From Bacillus sp. DNRA2 (GTDB taxonomy: Bacteria > Bacillota > Bacilli > Bacillales > Cytobacillaceae): a stretch of DNA of 64,000 bases. Location: the NCBI RefSeq assembly GCF_012843265.1, contig NZ_JABAIT010000019.1, positions 1-64,000 on the forward strand, given 5' to 3'. Within the stretch, counting starts at the first letter, position 1, and each line of letters opens with the position of its first letter. Below the pieces are notes generated by a model. It was given only the letters and a program-made list of their open reading frames with translations, made no database searches and was not told the origin of the DNA. Shown here one piece after another: positions 1 through 7,296 of this stretch. The translations under genes and the position numbers were made by a program.

Positions 1-95
1 TCCCCAACGGGGATAATTATGGAGGAGCCGTATGCGATGACCCGCACGTACGGAACTGTGAGAGGCGCATGAGTAATTCATGCGCCTACTCTATT
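1..95 (+). mobile_element. 3' end of a group II intron (domains V and VI)
   Basis: The bases around 24-56 resemble catalytic domain V of bacterial group II introns: a GGAGCCGTATGCG arm faces a CGCACGTACGG arm. They are followed by a domain VI-like hairpin, AGGCGCATGA (63-72) with TCATGCGCCT (78-87), and the typical end CTACTCTATT at 86-95. The body of the intron and any reverse transcriptase would lie upstream, outside the window. The base of domain V carries GGAAC where GGTTC is usual, which unpairs two base pairs next to the AGC triad, so the copy may be inactive. The intron assignment is by motif recognition only. Confidence 0.6.
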
Positions 96-275
96 TTGTG
101 GGGAAAAAGAGCCAATTAAAATAGTTTAAGAACAGATTTGTTATACAACAGGTTAATGTGAATAAATAACTATAGAAAAATTTTCAGAAAAATAAGAAAA
201 TAAAAGGTGAGATTAATTAATTATTATAACCAAATTTGCATTTATTGTTAATAATGAAGAGGGGACAGTGGATGA

Positions 276-1445
276 ATGGGGTTAGAGGAATGGTTGAGCG
301 AGCGGATAAGAGAAACGAAGGAAGCGGGATTGTATCGTACGGTAAAAACCATGAATACGGCGCCGAGCCCAAAGGTGGAAATTAATGGACGCAAACAATT
401 GGTATTTTCTTCAAATAATTATTTAGGGTTAGCCAACAATGAAAGTTGTATTTATGCTGCAGAAACGATACTTCATCAGTTTGGTGTTGGTAGTAGCGGT
501 ACTGGGGCAACGACGGGTTACACAAAGTGGCATCATATGTTAGAAAATAAAATTGCTAAGTTTACAAATACTGAGGCAGCTATGTTATTTTTAGACGGAT
601 CTTTAGCAATCTTTGGAGTTATGTTATCTGTTTTAGAAAAAGGGGATGTCATTTTGTGTGATCAACTCAATCATGTTTGTGTAAATGATGCGGGAAGATT
701 ATCAGAGGCTGAAACTATTACTTATCTTCATGTTGATATGGCGGATTTGGAAGAAAAACTAAGGCACTCTCAAAATAAAGATAGGCGCTTTATAGTTACA
801 AAAGGTGTATTTAGTATCAATGGATCGATAGCACCGCTCGATAAAATTATGTCTCTTGCAAAAAATTACAGTGCATATGTTATTGTGGACGATTCCCATG
901 CAATCGGAGTAATAGGAGAACATGGCCGAGGTACAAGTGAGCTGTTTAATGTAAATCCAGATGTCATTATTGGCTCATTAAACAATGCATTTGGTGCTGT
1001 GGGAGGATTTGTATGTGGTTCTCGAACGTTAATTGATTTTTTAAGAAATTATGCCAAAACCTTTGTTTATCATCCTTCAATACCTCCAGCCCTTTGTGGA
1101 GCCTCTTATGCAGCTATTGAAATTTTAGAAAATAGTCGAGAAAAACGATTGCTTCTTAAGGCGAGTGCAAATTATGTAAGGAACTGTTTGGCAAATATGG
1201 GGTATTTTGTGAAGGGACAGCATTCTCCGATTATTTCAGTTATCATCGGAGATCCTCATCAAACCGAAGCATTTTCAGCAAGACTTGAGGAAGAGGGTAT
1301 TTTCGCGCTGCCTGCTCCTCAACTTGCTTACAAAGGAATTGAAAGTTTAATTCGGTTAACAATCACTTCAGAACATGGTTATAGTGATATTGAATACTTA
1401 TTAAATAAGTTTGAAGTGATTGGGAAGGATATGGGTATTATTTAA
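276..1445 (+). CDS. BioF/KBL-like alpha-oxoamine synthase homologue lacking the PLP lysine
   Basis: A 389-residue protein of fold-type I PLP enzymes (8-amino-7-oxononanoate synthase / 2-amino-3-ketobutyrate CoA ligase family). It is clearly a paralogue of the intact protein at 11272-12447. It keeps the overall family layout (SSNNYLGLAN near residue 45, LNH near 131-133, VDDSH near 204-208). However, the cofactor-binding Ser-Lys of the paralogue (S238-K239) is Asn-Asn here (N236-N237), and several neighbours have drifted too (DGVFSMDG has become KGVFSING; an FAPAIRPP stretch has become FALPAPQL). Without the lysine it cannot form the internal aldimine, so normal catalysis is unlikely. The reading frame is intact, so it is either a pseudoenzyme or an early pseudogene. 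A GAGGGG ribosome site lies about 12 bases before the ATG. It stands alone, and no BirA operator is present upstream. Confidence 0.85.
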   Translation: MGLEEWLSERIRETKEAGLYRTVKTMNTAPSPKVEINGRKQLVFSSNNYLGLANNESCIYAAETILHQFGVGSSGTGATTGYTKWHHMLENKIAKFTNTEAAMLFLDGSLAIFGVMLSVLEKGDVILCDQLNHVCVNDAGRLSEAETITYLHVDMADLEEKLRHSQNKDRRFIVTKGVFSINGSIAPLDKIMSLAKNYSAYVIVDDSHAIGVIGEHGRGTSELFNVNPDVIIGSLNNAFGAVGGFVCGSRTLIDFLRNYAKTFVYHPSIPPALCGASYAAIEILENSREKRLLLKASANYVRNCLANMGYFVKGQHSPIISVIIGDPHQTEAFSARLEEEGIFALPAPQLAYKGIESLIRLTITSEHGYSDIEYLLNKFEVIGKDMGII

Positions 1446-1467
1446 ATGACATTGATATAATAAACAA

Positions 1468-1500
1468 AAACGGCTAATTCAAATTGAATTAGCCGTTTAT
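1468..1500. terminator. Bidirectional rho-independent terminator
   Basis: AACGGCTAATTC (1469-1480) pairs perfectly with GAATTAGCCGTT (1486-1497), with A and T tracts outside. It separates the convergent BioF-like gene and the SleB-type hydrolase gene and probably serves both. Confidence 0.85.
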
Positions 1501-1501
1501 C

Positions 1502-2059
1502 TTATTTTGCAAAGGTATGATCACCGATAGTTGTAACAACTTCACGAGAGCGAATCCAATCATCTGTAGCAATTTCAGGATTGTAAAAATAGACTGCCTC
1601 GTTTAAATGGTCATCACTTGTTAATGCCTCACACACTGCCTGCTTTGCTTCATCTGAGGCGGGCTTGTTGATTTCTCCATTTTGAACTGGAGAAAAAGCA
1701 TAGCTTTTACCGACAACCTCAGTCACAACGCCCGTTACAGTATCAGGAAACTCAGGTGACTGAACCCGGTTTAAAACTACTTCCGCAACAGCTACTTTAC
1801 CTTCATACGGTTCACCTTTTGCTTCAGCCTCAACTAAACGTGCAAATAAATCCTTCTCTTCATCTGTGATAGGCAGAGCGGGTTCGCTTTGAGCCACAAT
1901 ATTTTCCGGTACAGTTTTTTGCTCACCAATTATAAGTAGACGATTTTTATCATAATCATGAATTTGATCATTTGCTTTGACGGTAAGATTTTGATATCCA
2001 AATAATCCAATTGTAGCGACACAAGCTACAATGACTTTATTTAGTAAATTGTTTTTCAT
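1502..2059 (-). CDS. SleB/CwlJ-type cell wall hydrolase, secreted
   Basis: A 185-residue protein with an N-terminal signal sequence (KNNLLNK followed by a hydrophobic stretch, with probable cleavage after VKA). Its C-terminal half carries the Hydrolase_2 (SleB/CwlJ) domain. The family signature RLVEAEAKGEPYEGKVAVAE is at about residues 73-92, and its glutamate is the presumed catalytic residue. Members are lytic enzymes acting on spore-cortex or cell-wall peptidoglycan. There is no separate peptidoglycan-binding domain, so it is shorter than SleB. AGGAGG lies just upstream of the ATG on the minus strand. Role in germination or general wall turnover cannot be told from sequence. Confidence 0.85.
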   Translation of the reverse strand: MKNNLLNKVIVACVATIGLFGYQNLTVKANDQIHDYDKNRLLIIGEQKTVPENIVAQSEPALPITDEEKDLFARLVEAEAKGEPYEGKVAVAEVVLNRVQSPEFPDTVTGVVTEVVGKSYAFSPVQNGEINKPASDEAKQAVCEALTSDDHLNEAVYFYNPEIATDDWIRSREVVTTIGDHTFAK

Positions 2060-2311
2060 GTGTGGCTACCTCCTAAAAAGTTATGCTATTACAGTAACAT
2101 GGAATAGTACAGGTATAACAGAACAGGTCGATTACATTTGATTATGATTTGATGACAATATTACAAATGTAGCAAAAAGGTGTCATTTAGTAATAAATAT
2201 GAGATTTTTATCCCAATATCAATGAAATGGAGGATAATTTTACTAAAATACCTAAATTTGAAGAAGTAGTTTTAAACCGATGGCCAAGTTGACGCCATAG
2301 AAAACTAGAGG

Positions 2312-2513
2312 ATTGGCTAGGGGTTAAGAATAATCGCAATTTTCTATCGCTGATGCAGGGGAAATGGGTTTAGGGGTAATGAATAAAGGTGAATCGTTAC
2401 CTCTATGATGAAGAAAATGGGTTTAGGGGTAATGAATAATAGTGAATCGTTACCTCTATGGTGGAGAAAATGATCTTAGGGGTAACGAATAAGAATTAAT
2501 TGTTACCCCTAGG
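2312..2513. repeat. 53-bp tandem array, four units, each with an internal inverted repeat
   Basis: The motif AGGGG followed by TAA recurs at 2319, 2372, 2425 and 2478, exactly 53 bases apart. The middle two units are nearly identical; the outer two are diverged. Each unit can fold: in the last, TAGGGGTAAC faces GTTACCCCTA. The array lies in the 549-base space between the divergently transcribed hydrolase and ATPase genes. Nothing else was recognised in that space. Confidence 0.8.
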
Positions 2514-2608
2514 TAGATAAATTTGGTTCAAGAGGTTACGATTAAATTCAACTTGTAAAGTCGAATACCTAAACCGACACCAAGTATCATATTAAAGCAG
2601 GTGATAAC

Positions 2609-3325
2609 GTGTTTTTACGAAGAATTACTCTACAGCGTGAGAATATTACCACTTTAAAGCATTATCCTTTTACGATTCCTTCTCTTAAAAATCTTGATCA
2701 ATTAGAATTAACGAAAAAAGTAACGTTTTTTGTTGGAGAAAATGGGACAGGAAAATCGACCTTGCTTGAGGCGATTGCTGACAAATGTGGCTTTAATACC
2801 GCAGGCGGTGGCCGTAATAATTATTACGAAGTACAATCGGCAGAATCTGCGCTTGGAGATTATATTAAACTATCATGGATGCCCAAGGTTTCAAATGGAT
2901 TTTTTCTACGAGCTGAATCGTTTTACCATTTCGCTTCGCATATTGACGAAGTAAAAGCGACGGATGCGTACGGTGGGCTCTCGCTACATAAGCAATCTCA
3001 TGGCGAGTCGTTCCTGTCTTTATTTTTAAATAGATTTAACGGGAATGCCATCTATTTATTAGACGAGCCAGAGGCAGCGTTATCACCACAAAGACAGCTG
3101 ACGTTTTTAAAAATCATCCATGATTTAGCGGAAGAGGAAAATTGCCAATTTATTATCGCCACTCATTCTCCAATCCTGTTAGGTTATCCTGAGGCAGCCA
3201 TTTATAGCTTTGACAACGATCAAATAGAAGAAATTGACTATGAGATGACCGATCATTATCAGATTACTAAATACTTTTTGGAAAATAGAGATCGATTTTT
3301 GCGTGAGATATTTAAAGACGACTAA
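2609..3325 (+). CDS. Stand-alone ABC/AAA-type ATPase (AAA_21-like)
   Basis: A 238-residue soluble ATPase with one complete ABC-type nucleotide-binding domain: Walker A GENGTGKST near residue 43, a signature-like SHGESF, Walker B IYLLDEPEAAL and the H-loop ATHSP. It has no membrane segment and no permease neighbour, so it is not a transporter subunit. The layout resembles short SMC/RecF-like ATPases annotated AAA family ATPase in Bacillus. The start is GTG, preceded by GCAGGTGA. The substrate and partner are unknown; a DNA-related or toxin-antitoxin-like role is possible but nothing adjacent supports it. Confidence 0.75.
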   Translation: MFLRRITLQRENITTLKHYPFTIPSLKNLDQLELTKKVTFFVGENGTGKSTLLEAIADKCGFNTAGGGRNNYYEVQSAESALGDYIKLSWMPKVSNGFFLRAESFYHFASHIDEVKATDAYGGLSLHKQSHGESFLSLFLNRFNGNAIYLLDEPEAALSPQRQLTFLKIIHDLAEEENCQFIIATHSPILLGYPEAAIYSFDNDQIEEIDYEMTDHYQITKYFLENRDRFLREIFKDD

Positions 3326-3435
3326 ACGAATGGAAAAAAATAACTTCAAAAAATGATATAATTATATAATAAGATTATTCATATCTTTAACTTCATGAGT
3401 GGCAGAGATTACTTAAAAAATGGAGGTAAAGTATC

Positions 3436-4077
3436 GTGAATATTAACAAAATTGCCATTATCGTAATGATTATTATGGTGATTCTATCATTTACTAATTT
3501 ATTCGGGTTGAATATCTCCTCAGCGTGTATTTTCATTGGGATTGGATTCTTCTTTATTAATAAGGTTATTGAAAAACAGCCAACGAGTGGAAGTGGTCTT
3601 GACCTAAAGGCAACTGGGGCGAGTTTAAAGGACAGAACCATTTGGCTCTGGATCGTGATGCCCATTATTATGGACGCTGTTTGCGTTTTGATTTCAAATT
3701 TATTTTTACCACAATACATCGAGTTCGAAATCACAAGAGCAGGTTCATTTGTCCCGATTGAACTAAGTATATCTTCAGTTTTAATGTTTTTTATTTTTGC
3801 TTTAGGAGAGGAGATTGCCTGGAGAGCATTCTTCCAAAATCAATTAAGTAAAGTCCTTCCGATCATTCCTGCTCTCCTATTTTCTTCGTTATTATTTACG
3901 CTAGGGCATTTTAAGGTTGGAGATCCATTTGTAGTATCATATGGATTGTTTTTTACATTTATTAACAGTGTTTTATATGGCGTCATTTTTCACAAAACAA
4001 AAAATGCATGGGTCAGTACAATCTCTCACTTCATTGCTAATATCTTTGAGGTTACTTTATTTATATTAATCAAATAG
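3436..4077 (+). CDS. CPBP family intramembrane metalloprotease
   Basis: A 213-residue, highly hydrophobic protein with about six membrane segments. It carries the CPBP (CAAX protease and bacteriocin-processing, Abi) motifs in order: GEEIAWRAFF (the EExxxR motif), then LFTLGHF and ISHFIANI, which supply the conserved histidines. Such proteins are membrane proteases; some give self-immunity to bacteriocins. A perfect GGAGGT site precedes the GTG start. The gene is monocistronic, closed by a strong terminator. The substrate is unknown, and no bacteriocin genes are adjacent. Confidence 0.85.
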   Translation: MNINKIAIIVMIIMVILSFTNLFGLNISSACIFIGIGFFFINKVIEKQPTSGSGLDLKATGASLKDRTIWLWIVMPIIMDAVCVLISNLFLPQYIEFEITRAGSFVPIELSISSVLMFFIFALGEEIAWRAFFQNQLSKVLPIIPALLFSSLLFTLGHFKVGDPFVVSYGLFFTFINSVLYGVIFHKTKNAWVSTISHFIANIFEVTLFILIK

Positions 4078-4080
4078 TAA

Positions 4081-4127
4081 AAGAAAAAGCATGTATCATT
4101 CATTCGAATGTTCATGCTTTTTCTTGT
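4081..4127 (+). terminator. Rho-independent terminator
   Basis: AAGAAAAAGCATG (4081-4093) pairs with CATGCTTTTTCTT (4113-4125). It lies directly after the CPBP protease stop codon. Confidence 0.85.
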
Positions 4128-4243
4128 GTAGATTTGTTTGTTTTTCCCATTTGCGATTATAAAAATTGCACCTTTTATCAAAAGGAATGAGCTCTTTTAC
4201 TTTAAAAAAGAAAAATAATTTTCGGTCAGTATGGCATAAGATA

Positions 4244-4288
4244 TTGACTCTTTTGATATGCAGAAATATAATGTAAGAAAAGTTAACA
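4244..4288 (+). promoter_or_regulatory. Sigma-A promoter with GlnR/TnrA box
   Basis: TTGACT (4244-4249), a 17-base spacer and a perfect TATAAT (4267-4272) form a strong sigma-A promoter. TGTAAGAAAAGTTAACA (4272-4288) fits the GlnR/TnrA consensus TGTNA-N7-TNACA exactly. The box overlaps the -10 and start region, a placement usual for repression (GlnR or TnrA). The classical Bacillus subtilis nrgAB promoter instead has its activating TnrA site near -49. This is the expected control for an ammonium transporter. Confidence 0.8.
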
Positions 4289-4310
4289 TGAATATGTTAG
4301 GGGAGTTAAC

Positions 4311-4724
4311 ATGTTGCTGAGGGATGAAGTGAATCTAGCTATTAATTTTGAAATGGGTACGGAGCAATTAATAGAAGTATTAAATAGAATTAAGAGCAAT
4401 AAAGAAGCTGAGATTGTTAGTATAAAAGAAAAAATTATTAAATATGAAGAAAAGCGAAGAACAGAGGATGCGATGTACCGTTCATTATCGCCGATAAAAA
4501 AGCTATTTACAAGCCGCGCTCCAAGTCATCATCAAGCCGTGGAGTATATGGTATATGTGAAGGAAAGATTTAAAAGTATTGAAAAAATCAAACGGGTAAT
4601 TTCTGGGTTGAATCAGTTAATTGTTCAAATCGAGACAGAGCCTGCCCAAGCGGAGATTCTTGTATCTGGCCATTTGTTGGATGAAATAAAGTCCTTGGAA
4701 GGAAGCGGAGGTTCCCTATCATGA
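4311..4724 (+). CDS. Coiled-coil protein translationally coupled to Amt
   Basis: A 137-residue, charged, mostly helical protein of no family I recognise. Residues 15-60 and 85-115 have heptad-like patterns rich in Glu, Lys and Ile and probably form coiled coils. There are no membrane segments or cysteines. It is the first gene after the nitrogen-responsive promoter. Its stop overlaps the amt start by four bases (ATGA, 4721-4724), so the two are co-expressed. In many bacteria the Amt partner gene encodes the PII protein GlnK; this protein shows no GlnK features such as a T-loop tyrosine motif. A GGGGAG site precedes the ATG. Confidence 0.8.
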   Translation: MLLRDEVNLAINFEMGTEQLIEVLNRIKSNKEAEIVSIKEKIIKYEEKRRTEDAMYRSLSPIKKLFTSRAPSHHQAVEYMVYVKERFKSIEKIKRVISGLNQLIVQIETEPAQAEILVSGHLLDEIKSLEGSGGSLS

Positions 4725-6001
4725 CGATTGAGTCTTTGCAGTCAGGAATGGATACGATTTGGGTTGTGTTAACGGCAGCGATGATTATTTTAATGGAGGG
4801 TGGCTTTGCGTTACTTGAGGCTGGTTTTGTTCGTAGAAAGAACAGTGTAAATATTATTATGAAGGTGTTTGCTGACATCATCATCGGTACGCTTTGTTAT
4901 TTTATCATCGGCTTTGGTCTTATGTATGGTCCTGATTTATTTGGGCTAATTGGGACAAGTGGTTTTCTGTTAAAAGGGGATTTATCCCATATCAACCTTG
5001 TGATATCTCTCGATACGTATTGGCTGTTCCAGGGAGCATTTGTTATTGCGGTTATTTCAATCATATCTGGGGCAGTAGCAGAACGGATAAATTTTCGAGC
5101 TTATTTGGTATTAGCCATTATCGTAACCGCATTCATTTATCCAATTGCTGGGCATTGGGTATGGGGTGGAGGCTGGTTAAGCCGATTGGGAATGACTGAT
5201 TTTGCTGGCTCTGCGGTCATTCATGCTTTAGGTGGTTTTTCAGCATTAGCTGCAGCGATTTTAATTGGTCCAAGAAAAGGGAAATATACACCAATGGGTA
5301 CAAGCTCGGTTGCATTGCCAAGTAATCTGCCGCTTGCTTCAGTTGGAGCGTTTTTATTGTGGTTTGGTTGGTTTGGCTTTAATGCCGGAAGTACGTTGCA
5401 AGCGACCGATGTAAGAATTGGTCATATTGCTATTGTTACGATGCTTTCAGCAGCATCCGGCGGTGCGGCAACGATGTTCTATACGCTGTTTCGTTATGGA
5501 CGTTCCGATGCGCCATCGGTCATCAACGGATCTTTGGCTGGGCTTGTGGCGATTACAGCTGGGTGTGCTTTTGTAACTGACCTTTCCGCATTAATCATTG
5601 GAGTTGTTGCAGGCTTTTTAATGATGGCTGTAACGAATTGGTTAGAATCGATGAGAATTGATGACCCAGTCGGTGCATTTCCGGTTCATGCAGCTTCAGG
5701 AATTTGGGGGACTGTCGCATTGGGGCTATTTGCACCCGAAGGAGGTCTGCTCACAGAAGGTAACTGGCACTTATTGGGCGTTCAATTGCTTGGTCTTATC
5801 GCTTTGTGTGCCTGGGGCTTTGGATCAACGTGGTTCGTTTTAAAAATAATCAATGTGTGGATACCAATCCGTGCCACTGAGGAAGAAGAGGAGATTGGAT
5901 TGGATATCAGTTATCACGGAATTATGGCTACAAATGCGTCCTCAGAATTTATCGAGCTGAAAGAAACTTTTTCTGAGATAAACATTCATAAAAAAGAATA
6001 G
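4721..6001 (+). CDS. amt: Ammonium transporter, Amt/MEP/Rh family
   Basis: A 426-residue membrane protein with about eleven helices. The Amt signatures are present: GGFALLEAGFVRRKN near the N-terminus, TDFAGSAVIHALGG with the conserved Asp and first pore histidine, and FPVHAASGIWGT with the second pore histidine. It conducts ammonium/ammonia across the cytoplasmic membrane under nitrogen limitation. The C-terminal cytosolic tail is long and acidic (EEEEEIGLDIS), close to the family's YHG motif. The order coiled-coil gene then amt, with a four-base overlap, replaces the usual amt-glnK pair. Confidence 0.93.
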   Translation: MTIESLQSGMDTIWVVLTAAMIILMEGGFALLEAGFVRRKNSVNIIMKVFADIIIGTLCYFIIGFGLMYGPDLFGLIGTSGFLLKGDLSHINLVISLDTYWLFQGAFVIAVISIISGAVAERINFRAYLVLAIIVTAFIYPIAGHWVWGGGWLSRLGMTDFAGSAVIHALGGFSALAAAILIGPRKGKYTPMGTSSVALPSNLPLASVGAFLLWFGWFGFNAGSTLQATDVRIGHIAIVTMLSAASGGAATMFYTLFRYGRSDAPSVINGSLAGLVAITAGCAFVTDLSALIIGVVAGFLMMAVTNWLESMRIDDPVGAFPVHAASGIWGTVALGLFAPEGGLLTEGNWHLLGVQLLGLIALCAWGFGSTWFVLKIINVWIPIRATEEEEEIGLDISYHGIMATNASSEFIELKETFSEINIHKKE

Positions 6002-6018
6002 GTACTCTGCAGAAAAAA

Positions 6019-6052
6019 GCCGCTCTACGTTAAAAGTTAGAGCGGCCTTTTT
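6019..6052 (+). terminator. Rho-independent terminator after amt
   Basis: GCCGCTCTA (6019-6027) pairs with TAGAGCGGC (6038-6046), followed by CTTTTT. It lies between the convergent amt and methyltransferase genes. Confidence 0.85.
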
Positions 6053-6059
6053 GCGGACA

Positions 6060-6974
6060 TTACTGTTTGACAGCATGGATGTAATGGATGGTTTCAAAAG
6101 CGGATAGATAATCTGTTCGATTTTTAAAAAATTGTTGATTGATTTGTGCTGGTGATAAATGCTCATAAATGAGTAACCCACATTCCTCTAACATTTGCTC
6201 TAATTCATGATATGAAAAGCAAGACTTCATCGGTTCTCCAACTGTCGCAGCCATTGTAAGCATTCTCTCCACACGGTTTGATTTTCCTTTTTCCACAAAA
6301 AGATTTTCATCAGCAAAATCAAAAACGATGGAACTTCCTTTTGGAACCATCGTAAATAGGCTCTTAAGCAAATTGACTGTTTCGGTTTTTGTTAAATAAT
6401 ATGAAACGCCTAAGAGGCTAAAGAAAGTCTTCGTGTTTTCGAAGCCAGCTATAGACAATTTTTGTGGGGAAAATTCATGGCTGAAATCCATTTCTACAAA
6501 ATGCAGATTACTAGGAATGTCAAGAGCGGCGAGTTTTAATCTATTAAGTTTAAAGCTTTGAGTTGATGGATGATCAATCTCAAAAATATTAAGTCTATGA
6601 TTTAATTCAGGATGACGGAAGCCGAAAGTATCTAAACCAGCACCAAGTATGACATATTGCTCGGCACCCAATATGATTTCATTTTGAAGTACCTTTTCGC
6701 TAAAAGCAGAACGAGATAACGATATTGGAGCGAGTTGTACCTATGTAATCCATTTTAATATTTTATTTGGTTGATTGTGAATTTGGTTCGGAAGATGATC
6801 GATAAAATACTGGGAACCTTGAATTAAATTTTCGCTGATGTTATCAAATTCCTGTTTTGATATTAATTGTTCGGCCATATCATCATTGAAAATTTTCGGA
6901 TCGTCACACAGGCTGTGGTAAGCACGGCCAAAAGCCGTCATTAATGAGGTTATACTAGAATCATTTTGCTTCAT
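6060..6974 (-). pseudogene. Leucine-carboxyl-methyltransferase-type SAM methyltransferase, broken by an in-frame TAG
   Basis: Reading from 6974 the frame runs through residue 77 (ending ILKWIT), meets TAG at 6741-6743, and then continues in the same frame without another stop to 6060. The restored protein would have about 304 residues. The second part carries the SAM-binding motif VILGAGLDTFGFR and the family pattern FEIDHP, typical of the LCM/PPM-type methyltransferases common in Bacillaceae and mycobacteria. The sequence after the stop (VQLAPISLSRSAF) fits the family, so a single CAG-to-TAG change is the simplest explanation. Internal initiation at 6671 would give only the SAM-binding half. 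A sequencing error is the main alternative. Confidence 0.8.
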
Positions 6975-6990
6975 TCATAATCCTCCTAAA

Positions 6991-7026
6991 AAACAAAAAT
7001 AAGATTCCCCGGCCAGGAGAATCTTA
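6991..7026 (-). terminator. Terminator-like hairpin in the methyltransferase leader
   Basis: Read on the minus strand, AAGATTCTCC and GGGGAATCTT (7017-7026 with 7002-7011) form a ten-pair stem with a five-base loop, followed by ATTTTTGTTTTTT. AGGAGG for the methyltransferase follows immediately. It is therefore a transcription terminator placed inside the 5' leader, which suggests attenuation, or the end of a short upstream transcript. No ligand-binding structure was recognised upstream. Confidence 0.65.
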
Positions 7027-7151
7027 TTATATACAGGATTAATTTAATTGTAAATTATAGCACAAATAAATTTTTTGTCAATAATTTTCGCGGTCGCACG
7101 ATGGCTATTTGCGAAAGGGCTTACAAAATGTACATATTTTGTTAACAATTT

Positions 7152-7219
7152 ATGTGAAAATATTCACAAATGAGCAGTATACTAAATGACATCGAAGGGA
7201 AATGTGAAATGTTTCACAA
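7152..7219 (+). promoter_or_regulatory. Two Rex operators
   Basis: ATGTGAAAATATTCACAA (7152-7169) and ATGTGAAATGTTTCACAA (7202-7219) both match the Rex consensus TTGTGAA-N4-TTCACAA except for the first base. They lie 50 bases apart, flanking a likely -10 element TATACT (7178-7183). Rex releases these sites when NADH is high, so the following transporter and lactate dehydrogenase genes should be switched on under oxygen limitation. Confidence 0.85.
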
Positions 7220-7296
7220 ACATTTTGCTTAAAAGCTACTAAATCTCCTAGCGATTTAGTAAACATAAATTTCAAACAAATGAGGTGGCATCAGTT

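Noticed and set aside
130-170. Possible BirA operator upstream of the lysine-less BioF homologue (TTGTTATAC ... GGTTAATG)
   Set aside because: The arms have several mismatches and are four bases apart, not 13 as at 10340.
2312-2513. CRISPR array
   Set aside because: The 53-base units are contiguous and similar throughout; there are no unique spacers and no cas genes.
4588-4884. 98-codon minus-strand frame across the amt start
   Set aside because: It is the antisense of the coiled-coil and amt genes with no ribosome site or homology.
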